The notes under the pieces are model-generated. The model saw only the letters and a list, made by a program, of their open reading frames with translations. It ran no database searches and was not told the DNA's origin. A stretch of 64,000 nt of DNA from CAYMUL01 sp964393605 (lineage in GTDB: Bacteria > Bacteroidota > Ignavibacteria > Ignavibacteriales > Ignavibacteriaceae), in the NCBI GenBank assembly GCA_964393605.1, contig CAYMUL010000005.1, forward strand, positions 1 through 64,000. Direction: 5' to 3'. The position numbers were made by a program, and so were the translations under genes. The first letter of the stretch is position 1, and each line of letters opens with the position of its first letter. Of this stretch, positions 1-7,793 are shown one piece after another.

Positions 1-400
1 TGTGGAAGTGTGGATCTGGGGAACTGTGGAAATTGGGAATGGTCGTTCTGTTGAATCGTGGAAATTGGGAATGGTCGTTTGTTGAATCGTTGAACTGTGG
101 AAACTGGGAATGGTCGTTCTGTTGAATCGTGGAAATTGGGAATGGTCGTTCTGTTGAATCGTTGAACTGTTTAGTGACATCTTGTACTACAAATAAACAA
201 ATAAACAAATCAACAAATAAACAATGTGGAAACTGGGAATGGTCGTTCTGTTGAATTGTGGAAATTGGGAATGGTCGTTCTGTTGAATCGTTGAATCGTT
301 GAACTGTTTAGTAACATCTTGTACCAACAAACAAATCAACAAATCAACAAATAAACAATTGTTCGCATCAACAAATCAACAAATCCTTCATTTAACTACC
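1..400. repeat. Minisatellite array, 32-41 bp units
   Basis: At least six copies of a unit starting GTGGAAAYTGGGAATGGTCG and ending in GTTGAATC or GTTGAACTG, with two longer spacers of AAACAAAT/AACAAATC type tetramer and octamer repeats. The units differ by single bases, for example AAATTGG versus AAACTGG. A short open frame at 299-511 lies in this material and has no recognisable protein. Nothing else is visible from 400 to 667. Confidence 0.85.
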
Positions 401-667
401 CTGACTTACATATGGATGAATAATAAAATGCGGCTAAAGCCAAATACCTTTTTATTGTTAAACCTTTGTATAAATCCAACGGGAATAAAATTGATGCAAC
501 AGAATTTTTAACGTTCAAATAGTTCTTCATTTATGCACCAGGAATATTTTTGCCTCAATCTCATGGAGACAAGAAAAAAAACTTTTAGTTCGTTCGTTGA
601 GTCAAAGCTCCTCGTGCCTCGCCATGTCTGTATCGAATACGTCTTCTTCTGATGATTCAGTCAATTC

Positions 668-2251
668 TTATAATCCATACTGAAGCGAAATACTGAACCT
701 ATGACTAACGCCAAGCATCCATAAGGGATATCTCGTTTTTTCCTCATCGGTAATATTGGAATATTCGTAATTCATTTTGCAGATGAGATCATGCATATAT
801 TCGTAGGAGAAGAAAAACCCGACTCGATATTCTACGCGGAGTGGTGAATAAAGAAATGCTTTTTCAATTTTATATTTGTACACTGTCTCTATGCTATCAA
901 TTCCCCCCTTTCTTACTCGCTCAAAATATATCCCCCCATAATATTGAGGATGAGGGAAATAATCTAATTGCATTCTTAATTGATCTGAGTTTTGCCCCAT
1001 CCAATGCCCGAGTGGATAGTTTATATGTTTATAAGTTGTTGTTGAATCTTTATGCTCGTATAACCATGGATTAATGCGCGTATATTCCGCAGTAACATCA
1101 AAATCTTTGAGAACATCAAACGTTGTCGCTCCCACAGTAATGCCGTACCAGGTACTCCAATTCTCCCCCTTAACTAGTTCTCGAATTGAGGTAACATCGA
1201 GAAAAAATGTGTAATAAAATTGTAATCGTTTTAGTGTGTTGTATTTCAAATCAAAGAATAACTGTCCGTTGGAATCTTCTATCGAACCCTTCCCCAGATC
1301 TCGATCTAAATATTTGAAGAACATAAACGGCAACATCATTTCCGGTTTAAACTCACCTTTATAGACTGCACTATTTCCGAATGAAATATCCAAATTAGCA
1401 ATGGGCGAGACGGTGAATAAATTTAATGCAAAATATTTTTTTACAAATCTTTGTCTGTTCGCTTCATAAACCGTGCTTGTTCTATAATAATAACCGATAG
1501 AGTCAATAAAATTGGAATTTAACCATCCATGTATAAAAGTCGTCCGTAACCATTTAACAGGGTAGAGAGAGAAACGAAGGAAGGGATATGATGGTGCTTT
1601 ATCTGAAAGTATTAATTGCCCGAAATTACCATGCCCGATTTTCAAATAATCTTTTTGATATGAAAGATCACCCCAGCCCCAATCAATGCTTAACCCACCG
1701 CGCACATCACTGTATTCAATACCTCCCTCGGGTGAAATCTTCGTGTGTCCTGTTTCGGGCGTAAATAAATTGTCCTTATCAATCTTATCTCCAAATTCTC
1801 CCTGGTCCCTGAAATTTATCCAAACACCGAACCAATCATCTATCTCTGCATGAGCCTGTATACCCCACCATCGCTTTATCGAATTCGAAGATGCAAAATA
1901 ATTTAGTTTATATCCAAAAAGCGGATCGATATCCAAATTGATTAATGTATCCGAATACTTGAACGCATGAAATCTCTGCGGTGTATTCCGTCCGATGCTG
2001 AATTGTTTTTCATACCAATTTACGAAATCAACTTTCAGTTCAGCGGAATCGTTTTCTTTATAATTCAAGAGATAGTTCTTCAATTTCTTATCCGAAAGTG
2101 GCATTACTTCATTATGAAAATCGAATCCGCTCAAAACACTTTGTTTGTTAAGAAATTTATTTATAGAATTGTAATATGACCTATAAACAATCTGTCCGAA
2201 ATTCATTTGAACAAATGCCAATGAAAAGACGAAAACTAAAATTCTTTTCAT
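668..2251 (-). CDS. Wzi-like capsule/surface polysaccharide outer-membrane barrel protein
   Basis: About 527 residues from the chosen start. I start at 2251 because the residues that follow (MKRILVFVFSLAF...FGQ) form a clean signal peptide; the longer open frame to 2356 adds only charged sequence with no signal. The body is rich in alternating hydrophobic/aromatic strands (GGLSIDWGWGDLSYQKDYL, GHGNFGQLILSDKAPSYPFL), a pattern typical of the Wzi family of capsule-assembly barrels, which hold polysaccharide at the outer membrane. It lies at the distal end of the glycan cluster, divergent from an O-antigen ligase/polymerase-like gene. The family call rests on remembered pattern, so subfamily is uncertain. 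Confidence 0.72.
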   Translation of the reverse strand: MKRILVFVFSLAFVQMNFGQIVYRSYYNSINKFLNKQSVLSGFDFHNEVMPLSDKKLKNYLLNYKENDSAELKVDFVNWYEKQFSIGRNTPQRFHAFKYSDTLINLDIDPLFGYKLNYFASSNSIKRWWGIQAHAEIDDWFGVWINFRDQGEFGDKIDKDNLFTPETGHTKISPEGGIEYSDVRGGLSIDWGWGDLSYQKDYLKIGHGNFGQLILSDKAPSYPFLRFSLYPVKWLRTTFIHGWLNSNFIDSIGYYYRTSTVYEANRQRFVKKYFALNLFTVSPIANLDISFGNSAVYKGEFKPEMMLPFMFFKYLDRDLGKGSIEDSNGQLFFDLKYNTLKRLQFYYTFFLDVTSIRELVKGENWSTWYGITVGATTFDVLKDFDVTAEYTRINPWLYEHKDSTTTYKHINYPLGHWMGQNSDQLRMQLDYFPHPQYYGGIYFERVRKGGIDSIETVYKYKIEKAFLYSPLRVEYRVGFFFSYEYMHDLICKMNYEYSNITDEEKTRYPLWMLGVSHRFSISLQYGL

Positions 2252-3464
2252 GCAGATGAATCTAAAAAAATTTTTCCCGACATTCTCCAACAATGAAATA
2301 TTTGAGAATTTAATTTTCTTTCTTTTATTATTTTGTTCGATTAGCATATCATTCATCTCGAATTATAAACCCTATTCTCTGTTACTAAAAATTTTTTCAT
2401 CTCTCTTTTTATTTTTTTATTTCTGTTTTAAGTATGCGAAATCAAATAAATCGATCCGCCTAAAAAGCTATAATCTTCTCCCCCTTTTACTTTTCATTAC
2501 TTGGACTGCTTTAACACTCACTTACACCCCTCAACAAGCATACGGATTTCAGAAATTCTTACACTTCATCATCGTTATTATTCCGCTTGGACTATCTGTA
2601 GTCTATATTCACAATTTTTTCGATAAAGAAAGATACAAACTTTTTATTTTCTTTTTAGGAACAACTGTTGCAATATTAGATTTTTTAGCAATAACACTAA
2701 ATCCTTTCCAATTCGGCTCGGCGTATGTATTTGAATTTTCCCGTTGGAGCCACGTTGTTTTTTCAAGGATTGCTGCAATCTCTTTTATACTTTTCCTTCT
2801 CGGCGAATATCATCTTCGATTTTTTAAGAAACAATCTTATCTCTTCATATTTATTTTATTACACCTTACCGCATTGTTGGTAGCCGGGCATCGCATAGTG
2901 CTTGTAGGGACACTCATATTTCTCGCAATTTATTTTTTTCACTACAGACTAAACAAAATAAAAATTGTTGGTTGGAGTTTGGGTATTCTTTTGATAGTAT
3001 TTGTTCTTTCTCAAATTTCACCAAGTATCAACGAGAGGTTTATTAAATTTATTTACACACCCTGGCACTCACTTGAGAATGATGCATCTTTTATGTCCCG
3101 TTTGGATGCATGGAAAATCGCATGGGATATTTTTATAGCAAATCCGATTGCCGGCATCGGGTTGGGTGGCTTTAATCAGTATGCAAGTTTTGAAATAACT
3201 ACAATGATGAAATATCCCCACAACATTTTTTTAGAAGTCTTATGCGAACTTGGATTGATCGGGTTCTCACTATTTATCTTATTATTATTTCATGCAACAA
3301 AATTTTCTTCAGCCAAGAATAAAGTACTACTGCCGCTACTTATTTTTTTGCTATTCCTAAGTCTCTTCGCAAAAGACATTCCCTCCAATGCGGTGTTCTT
3401 CGCAGTGGCGATAGGGAGAGGATTTAAGGATGGAGGTTCAACAAGGATAAAGGATAAAGGATAA
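2250..3464 (+). CDS. O-antigen ligase/polymerase-like membrane protein (WaaL/Wzy family)
   Basis: 404 residues, about ten to twelve hydrophobic segments, and a periplasmic loop before the conserved late segment ending GIGLGGFNQY...PHNIFLEVLCELGLIGF, the usual Wzy_C/O-antigen ligase signature with the HN pair. It likely polymerises or ligates undecaprenol-linked glycan at the inner membrane. It is the only plus-strand gene of the glycan region. Its ATG overlaps that of the Wzi-like gene on the other strand (CATG at 2249-2252); ATG at 2256 is an alternative. The last residues (RIKDKG) are encoded by GGATAAA heptamer repeats, so the original C-terminus may have been replaced. Confidence 0.8.
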   Translation: MQMNLKKFFPTFSNNEIFENLIFFLLLFCSISISFISNYKPYSLLLKIFSSLFLFFYFCFKYAKSNKSIRLKSYNLLPLLLFITWTALTLTYTPQQAYGFQKFLHFIIVIIPLGLSVVYIHNFFDKERYKLFIFFLGTTVAILDFLAITLNPFQFGSAYVFEFSRWSHVVFSRIAAISFILFLLGEYHLRFFKKQSYLFIFILLHLTALLVAGHRIVLVGTLIFLAIYFFHYRLNKIKIVGWSLGILLIVFVLSQISPSINERFIKFIYTPWHSLENDASFMSRLDAWKIAWDIFIANPIAGIGLGGFNQYASFEITTMMKYPHNIFLEVLCELGLIGFSLFILLLFHATKFSSAKNKVLLPLLIFLLFLSLFAKDIPSNAVFFAVAIGRGFKDGGSTRIKDKG

Positions 3465-3691
3465 AGGTTAAATTATTGGATTAGGTATTTCGTTTGATGG
3501 ATTTTGAATTGATGGCACCAAGAATTTTCTTCAATTCGATACTTTCTGCTGAGAGTTTTTGGAGCACCTCTGAATCATTATTAATTTTTATTAATACTCT
3601 TAACCAGTAATTTGATTCACGCATTTCCTTTAATGAGATATTAATTTTATTAAAAAAATCAGCTTTGGAATTCGCCCCTTGCGCTTCTTTA

Positions 3692-3974
3692 CCCCGTCAA
3701 ATAGAATCCGCCAAAAATTTCTTCAACCTATTTTTTATATATCTCTTTCCATAAGATGTTTTCAAATATTTTTCACGATGAAGAGCATCCTCTTTATTGA
3801 GTGAAACCTCATAATATATTAATTCTAAAGGTCTTCTGTTTTTCGTAGATTTTACCCTCCCGGCTTGATGTTCTAAGAGTCTTGCTTTCAGATCTGCAGA
3901 ATAACCAACATACATCATCTTATCTTTTACACTCTGAAGCACATATACAAAGTATTTCATCTTATTTGACGGGG
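3692..3974. mobile_element. 283-bp element: 12-bp inverted repeats enclosing only a GIY-YIG gene
   Basis: CCCCGTCAAATA at 3692-3703 and its exact reverse complement TATTTGACGGGG at 3963-3974 bound the GIY-YIG frame. The start codon lies two bases inside one repeat, and the TGA stop is part of the other repeat, so there is almost no non-coding space. The element splits the four-helix-bundle gene described at 3481-4115. No clear target-site duplication is visible: the outer flanks read GCGAACCTG and TAAAGAAGC on the minus strand. No second copy of the 12-mer was noticed in the window. Confidence 0.8.
3697..3960 (-). CDS. GIY-YIG nuclease-domain protein
   Basis: 87 residues, a single GIY-YIG domain of the UPF0213/YhbQ size class. 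The GIY/YIG pair appears as YVYVLQS and YVGYS; then come R27 (LKARLLEH), the histidine of that segment, and a glutamate in HREKYLKTS, matching the family's catalytic layout. It is expected to be a DNA endonuclease or structure-specific nuclease. The gene occupies nearly all of a 283-bp element with inverted ends, which suggests a role in the element's own mobility; that is an inference. Confidence 0.88.
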   Translation of the reverse strand: MKYFVYVLQSVKDKMMYVGYSADLKARLLEHQAGRVKSTKNRRPLELIYYEVSLNKEDALHREKYLKTSYGKRYIKNRLKKFLADSI

Positions 3975-4145
3975 CAGGTTCGCACCACTGGAACTTGCTG
4001 ATCGGATTAATTGATTCGCAATAATTTTATACTCTTGCGTCGATGGTAAATTTCTACACGCTTTGATAACGTTCACAGTAAAATCAAACAATCGCTCACT
4101 CAGTCCCGTATCCATAATCCAATCTCAAAATTTATCCTCAACATT

Positions 4146-4257
4146 AAATTATCATTTATCATTTACAATTTATCCCTCAATACCAAATTATCATTTATCA
4201 TTTACAATTTATCCCTCAATACCAAATTATCATTTATCATTTACAATTTATCCTTCC
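4146..4257. repeat. 39-bp tandem repeat, three copies, with inner 7-bp periodicity
   Basis: The unit combines ATTTATC / ATTTACA heptamers with a CCTCAATACCAA linker; copies begin near 4149, 4188 and 4227. It fills the spacer between the interrupted four-helix-bundle gene and the 3' end of the sugar-transferase gene. A plus-strand open frame across it encodes only the repeat and is not a gene. Confidence 0.85.
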
Positions 4258-4261
4258 ACAA

Positions 4262-6295
4262 CTACGCGCTTCTCGCTCCTTTCAATAATATGTTGCCGAC
4301 AGCCTTGAAGAAATATTTAATATCCGTCAACATCGGATTTTTTTCATAGGCAGTTAAATATCTTTCTTCGGAATCCATAATCTCTTCAAGCGTTTTGGGT
4401 AAATCGGCATAAAATGGAGGCAACAAACCCGGTTTATATCTCATCCTTTTGATTCGTAAATCTTCTCGGTACAGACTAAGATAGTGCGCACTGAGCGGAC
4501 GAACTCCCACAATCTTTAAATCGCCTTTTAATAAATTAAGAACCATCGGTAATTCATCAATCCAAAGTTTGCGAAAAATTTTTCCCCAAGTAGTAATTCT
4601 AAAATCGTCCTTAAATTTTCCACCTTCCGCAAGTGAGCCTAATTTATAAACATATTCCTGTAGATACTCTGCATATGGGTGCATCGTTCTTGCTTTAAAT
4701 ACGTAAATAGTTTTCCCATCTTTACCCAATCTTTTCATTTTGAAAAGTGGACCGAAAGAAGGATTCTTATCAGTGCGCGGCTCATGTTTCTTTGCTGAAA
4801 TAAAATAAACAAAATTATCAATCACTTTAGCATCAATTAACTCAAACCCGCAATAATAAAGGCGACCAAGACTCTCCGCTAGTGAAAGTGCCCTTCCTTT
4901 CCCGTCAGTAATTCCAAAATAAATCTTTTGCAAAAATGGAAGCTTCGGTAAAACCCGATTCCATAAAAAATCGAGGAAGTAAAAAAATCTTGCAAGATAG
5001 AATGGATACGTTTTGATAAATCTATTATACCGCAATACAATCGGTTCAACGACGCCGATAAATATTCCCCCCGGTTTTAAAGTACGATTGACTTCAATCA
5101 AATACTGATTCACCCTCCGCAAATCATTCATCTCATGAAGATTCAAAAAAAATGTTAACGTCTTTGCCTCAATAGTTTCTACATTATAAATATCACGCGA
5201 GCGAATGACAATTGATTCCTCTAATCCATGCCCCCCTAAATCTATAGAGCGACTTAAAAATTCATTCATCTCCGGCAATTTTGCGAGATAGACACCTGCA
5301 AGTTTTGAACTTAATCCGGTAAAAGTTTTATTAGCTTCATTCTCTTGTTCAATATATTTATCACGTTGTTCAGCTTCATCCGAACCATTGCCATGATTAG
5401 TATAATAATTACCTCCACCATTTTGATTTTGAACCATTACATTTTCGGGAATGAATTTCTCAAGATTAAAATCTACAAGTGTTGGAGCCCTGAGCAGTCT
5501 GTATTTATTCACATCGACCGTCGCAACTCTCTCCCGCGGGTATTGAATTGCGAGTATCACAAAACTCCACCCCGAATAAACAACTAAACCGAAAATATAT
5601 GAATAGGCAATATCAACGCTGAAACGGAATGTGAATAATAAAAATATGGAAACAGAACCGAGCAATAGATACTCCCGTAAATATTGCCAGATGTAACTCC
5701 AAAAATTTTTTTGCGGCTCTCTATTAAAATTATGACTGATTATGCTGACAAATAACCAGAAGAACATTAAAGAGGAAAGAAATAAATAATAGTTTAATCC
5801 CTTATAAGAGTGATCTAATATTTGTAAGTGAATGTACAATACCAGAAACAAAAAGAGAACAAACTGAACAAGAAAAATCCTTATTGAAAATTTTGGAAAA
5901 CCGATTTTAAGTGCACTCCCAATTTTTATAATTGGAAATGCAACTAATATAATCTCCAGACTCGAAGCAGTAATCAAAGTATTTAGCAATAGATAACGCG
6001 ATACATCCGATTGATCGATGAAATAAATAAACAGCGCAAGCAGTCCAAGCATGAGTAAGAATGATTCGAGATAAACTATTAAACTGCTCCTCAAGTTTGT
6101 TCCCTCCCCTGCCGAAAACTTTCGAACTATCATTGAGCTAATCAACCATGCAAGAAGCAATACTACGCCGAGAGAAAATTTATCAAAATTAAAACTTGCG
6201 TTTCTTAAATACAGAAAAAAAATAAAAACACCCCCGTACGTAATCAAGCCGGAGGCGAATTTATTTATTGGGAAGTTTTTATTTTTCATACTCAA
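4262..6295 (-). CDS. Large membrane sugar transferase (polyprenyl-phosphate sugar-1-P transferase type) with inserted methyltransferase-like region
   Basis: 677 residues. Residues 1-255 hold about eight membrane segments. A middle part (about 330-500) contains LHEMNDLRRVNQYLIEVNRT then LKPGGIFIGVVEP, resembling a SAM-methyltransferase fold. Residues 530-677 carry the bacterial sugar transferase signatures: GKTIYVFKARTM, DFRITTWGKIFRKLWIDELP, LNLLKGDLKIVGVRPLS. The family's usual KR-x-DI membrane hairpin is not seen just before the catalytic part. It probably starts lipid-linked glycan assembly by transferring sugar-1-phosphate to undecaprenyl phosphate. ATG at 6289 is an alternative start. 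Confidence 0.8.
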   Translation of the reverse strand: MSMKNKNFPINKFASGLITYGGVFIFFLYLRNASFNFDKFSLGVVLLLAWLISSMIVRKFSAGEGTNLRSSLIVYLESFLLMLGLLALFIYFIDQSDVSRYLLLNTLITASSLEIILVAFPIIKIGSALKIGFPKFSIRIFLVQFVLFLFLVLYIHLQILDHSYKGLNYYLFLSSLMFFWLFVSIISHNFNREPQKNFWSYIWQYLREYLLLGSVSIFLLFTFRFSVDIAYSYIFGLVVYSGWSFVILAIQYPRERVATVDVNKYRLLRAPTLVDFNLEKFIPENVMVQNQNGGGNYYTNHGNGSDEAEQRDKYIEQENEANKTFTGLSSKLAGVYLAKLPEMNEFLSRSIDLGGHGLEESIVIRSRDIYNVETIEAKTLTFFLNLHEMNDLRRVNQYLIEVNRTLKPGGIFIGVVEPIVLRYNRFIKTYPFYLARFFYFLDFLWNRVLPKLPFLQKIYFGITDGKGRALSLAESLGRLYYCGFELIDAKVIDNFVYFISAKKHEPRTDKNPSFGPLFKMKRLGKDGKTIYVFKARTMHPYAEYLQEYVYKLGSLAEGGKFKDDFRITTWGKIFRKLWIDELPMVLNLLKGDLKIVGVRPLSAHYLSLYREDLRIKRMRYKPGLLPPFYADLPKTLEEIMDSEERYLTAYEKNPMLTDIKYFFKAVGNILLKGARSA

Positions 6296-6339
6296 AGATA
6301 GAGAATGGAATTAATATTTTAATTGCCGGGAAGAAATAG

Positions 6340-6990
6340 CGTATGTTGGATTGTTTAAGAAAGGATAAAGAATAAAGGATAAAGGATAAATTGGGGTGGG
6401 ATGTTTGGTTAAGGTTTAATCGTTGAATCGTCTAAGAGTTGATTTGTTTAATTGCTTTCGGTGGGGTTGATTCGTTGAATCGTTTAAGAGTTGAATTGTT
6501 TAAGGGTTGATTCGCAAGCGGCGTTTTTTACCACTGAGTCACTGAGAACACTTACGTGCACGTAGCCGGCACAATTTATTCCGCTGAAAACTGACGCGCC
6601 TTGGAAATGATAAAGGGGAAATGATAAAGGATAAATTGGGGGGGGGATTTTTGGTTGAGGGTTTTTCCGAAAAATCGGAATCTTCGCTTCGTTACAATTA
6701 GAATGTCCCATGATCAGTATGCTACGTTGACTGAGGCTCGCAAGATTTCTGCGGTGGTTTCCTCGAAGAGTCGTTCCGAGAGAAAAACCTCAACCACCGT
6801 AGCAAGTTAAATTAAAAATGATTATAGCTCTCGACGTTGACTGAGGCTCTCGACGTTGACTGAGGCTCTCGACGTTGACTGAGGCTCTCGAAGTCAACGA
6901 GGCACCGGGGTAGCCAACTAAGCGCTACTGAAACCAACAAAGCCCTATCGAAGCCAACAAGACAATATCGAAATCAACAATGCATTTATT
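6340..6990. repeat. Repeat-filled spacer: GGATAAA heptamers, GTTGAATCG units, 19-bp tandem
   Basis: From 6360 come GGATAAA heptamers, then repeated GTTGAATCG/TTAAGAGTTGATT units. From 6827 a 19-bp unit GCTCTCGACGTTGACTGAG is repeated three and a half times (starts at 6827, 6846, 6865, 6884), followed by related degenerate copies (GAAGCCAACAA type). No coding sequence is supported. Confidence 0.8.
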
Positions 6991-7041
6991 TTATCAGTTT
7001 ACTTTTTTTCTCTCCCCAGGCGCATCAACAAATAAACAAGA

Positions 7042-7470
7042 GCGTAATGAACTCTACTCAACTCCGCTATCACGAATAGGTTGAATTGCTTATCTGTTTT
7101 TCCGATAAATCGGAATCTTCGCTTCGCTCGAAATAAATGAATCTCTTGGAATCAACAAATCAACCCATCAACAAATAAACAAGCGCGTAATGAACTCTAC
7201 TCAACTCCGCTATCACGAATAGGTTGAATTGCTTATCTGNNNNNNNNNNNNNNNNNNNNNNNNNNNNNNNNNNNNNNNNNNNNNNNNNNNNNNNNNNNNN
7301 NNNNNNNNNNNNNNNNNNNNNNNNNNNNNNNNNNNNNNNGCGTAATGAACTCTACTCAACTCCGCTATCACGAATAGGTTGAATTGCTTATCTGTTTTTC
7401 CGATAAATCGGAATCTTCGCTTCGCTCGAAATAAGTGAATCTCTTGGAATCAACACATCAACCAATCAAC
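7042..7470. repeat. Long tandem repeat (about 143 bp) spanning the scaffold gap
   Basis: The segment beginning GCGTAATGAACTCTACTC occurs at 7042, 7185 and 7340, followed each time by CACGAATAGGTTGAATTGC and, where visible, CCGATAAATCGGAATCTTCG. The first two starts are 143 bp apart. The gap sits inside the second copy, so assembly collapse over this repeat is the likely reason for the gap, and the true copy number is unknown. Confidence 0.85.
7240..7339. other. Assembly gap (100 N)
   Basis: Exactly 100 N, the conventional placeholder for a gap of unknown length. Distances across it are not reliable. Confidence 0.98.
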
Positions 7471-7506
7471 AAATCAACACATTATGAAGTAAATCGTATT
7501 GATATG

Positions 7507-7530
7507 AAAAAAGCGCCGAAGCGCTCTGAA
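7507..7530 (-). terminator. Intrinsic terminator with UUCG tetraloop
   Basis: On the minus strand AGCGC-TTCG-GCGCT forms a perfect five-pair stem, extendable by one A-U and one G-U pair, capped by the stable UUCG loop and followed by six T. It lies after the remnants at 7554-7754 and after the minus-strand ATPase gene. Confidence 0.75.
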
Positions 7531-7553
7531 GGATAATCAGAATATTTTACAAT

Positions 7554-7670
7554 TCAACTGAAATTAAATAAATACGCTGCGCCGAGAGTTATCCCGGGCA
7601 AAATATCTTTATTACCTTGATAAATATCTCAACCAAAAATTTTCGAAATACCAAAATTGAAATCAAACGC
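7554..7670 (-). pseudogene. C-terminal remnant of an outer-membrane beta-barrel-like protein
   Basis: The minus-strand frame gives AFDFNFGISKIFG, a stop, then DIYQGNKDILPGITLGAAYLFNFS and a stop. Alternating aromatic residues and the terminal strand suggest the end of a barrel protein, directly before the terminator. It is in frame with, and joined to, the wecB-like shred at 7671-7754, so two unrelated gene pieces are fused here. Identity is uncertain. Confidence 0.4.
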
Positions 7671-7754
7671 TCAGATATTCTGAAACTTCTCGAACACTGA
7701 GGCGGCCTTTATAAAGTTTGGACGAGCGCCGACAACGAGAATAATTTTTAGCAT
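7671..7754 (-). pseudogene. N-terminal shred of a WecB/WbpI-type UDP-sugar 2-epimerase
   Basis: Twenty-seven codons from ATG at 7754 read MLKIILVVGARPNFIKAAS..., matching the family's opening VGARP-x-FIK seen in the full copy at 13653-14705 and the damaged copy at 9622-10806. A stop follows. This is the third trace of this gene in the window. Confidence 0.75.
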
Positions 7755-7793
7755 GGTTTGATTTGCGGAATTGTTGAGTTGCTTGATTGTCCG

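Larger units (their letters stand above)
3481..4115 (-). pseudogene. Four-helix-bundle (23S rRNA intervening-sequence type) protein gene, interrupted by a GIY-YIG element
   Basis: Reading the minus strand, the N-terminal half runs from ATG at 4115 (MDTGLSERLFDFTVNVIKAC..., ending IRSASSSGANL). The C-terminal half resumes at about 3690 with KEAQGANSKADFFNKINISL and stops at 3481. Together they make about 120 residues, the normal family length. The break falls exactly in the conserved GAN(Y/L)-(K/E)EAQGA segment. Between them lies the GIY-YIG element at 3692-3974. The first half terminates (IR, then TGA) just inside the element. The function of this family is unknown. Confidence 0.88.

Noticed and set aside
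1..400. Possible CRISPR array from regularly spaced repeats
   Set aside because: Units are adjacent or have repetitive spacers, no unique spacers of constant length and no cas genes in the window.
299..511. 70-residue plus-strand open frame
   Set aside because: It lies in AACAAATC-type repeats and has no protein-like conservation.
3697..3960. GIY-YIG gene as part of a group I intron or intein
   Set aside because: No intron core could be seen in the few non-coding bases, and the frame does not continue from the host protein through the element.
3692..3974. Inverted repeats as a simple transcription terminator
   Set aside because: The two arms are about 260 bp apart around a complete gene, lack a T-run, and lie exactly at the break points of another gene.
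4063..4308. 81-residue plus-strand open frame with repeated NYHLSFTIYPS
   Set aside because: It is only the translation of the 39-bp tandem repeat.
6484..6711. 75-residue minus-strand frame
   Set aside because: Composed of spacer repeats; no domain or start signal.
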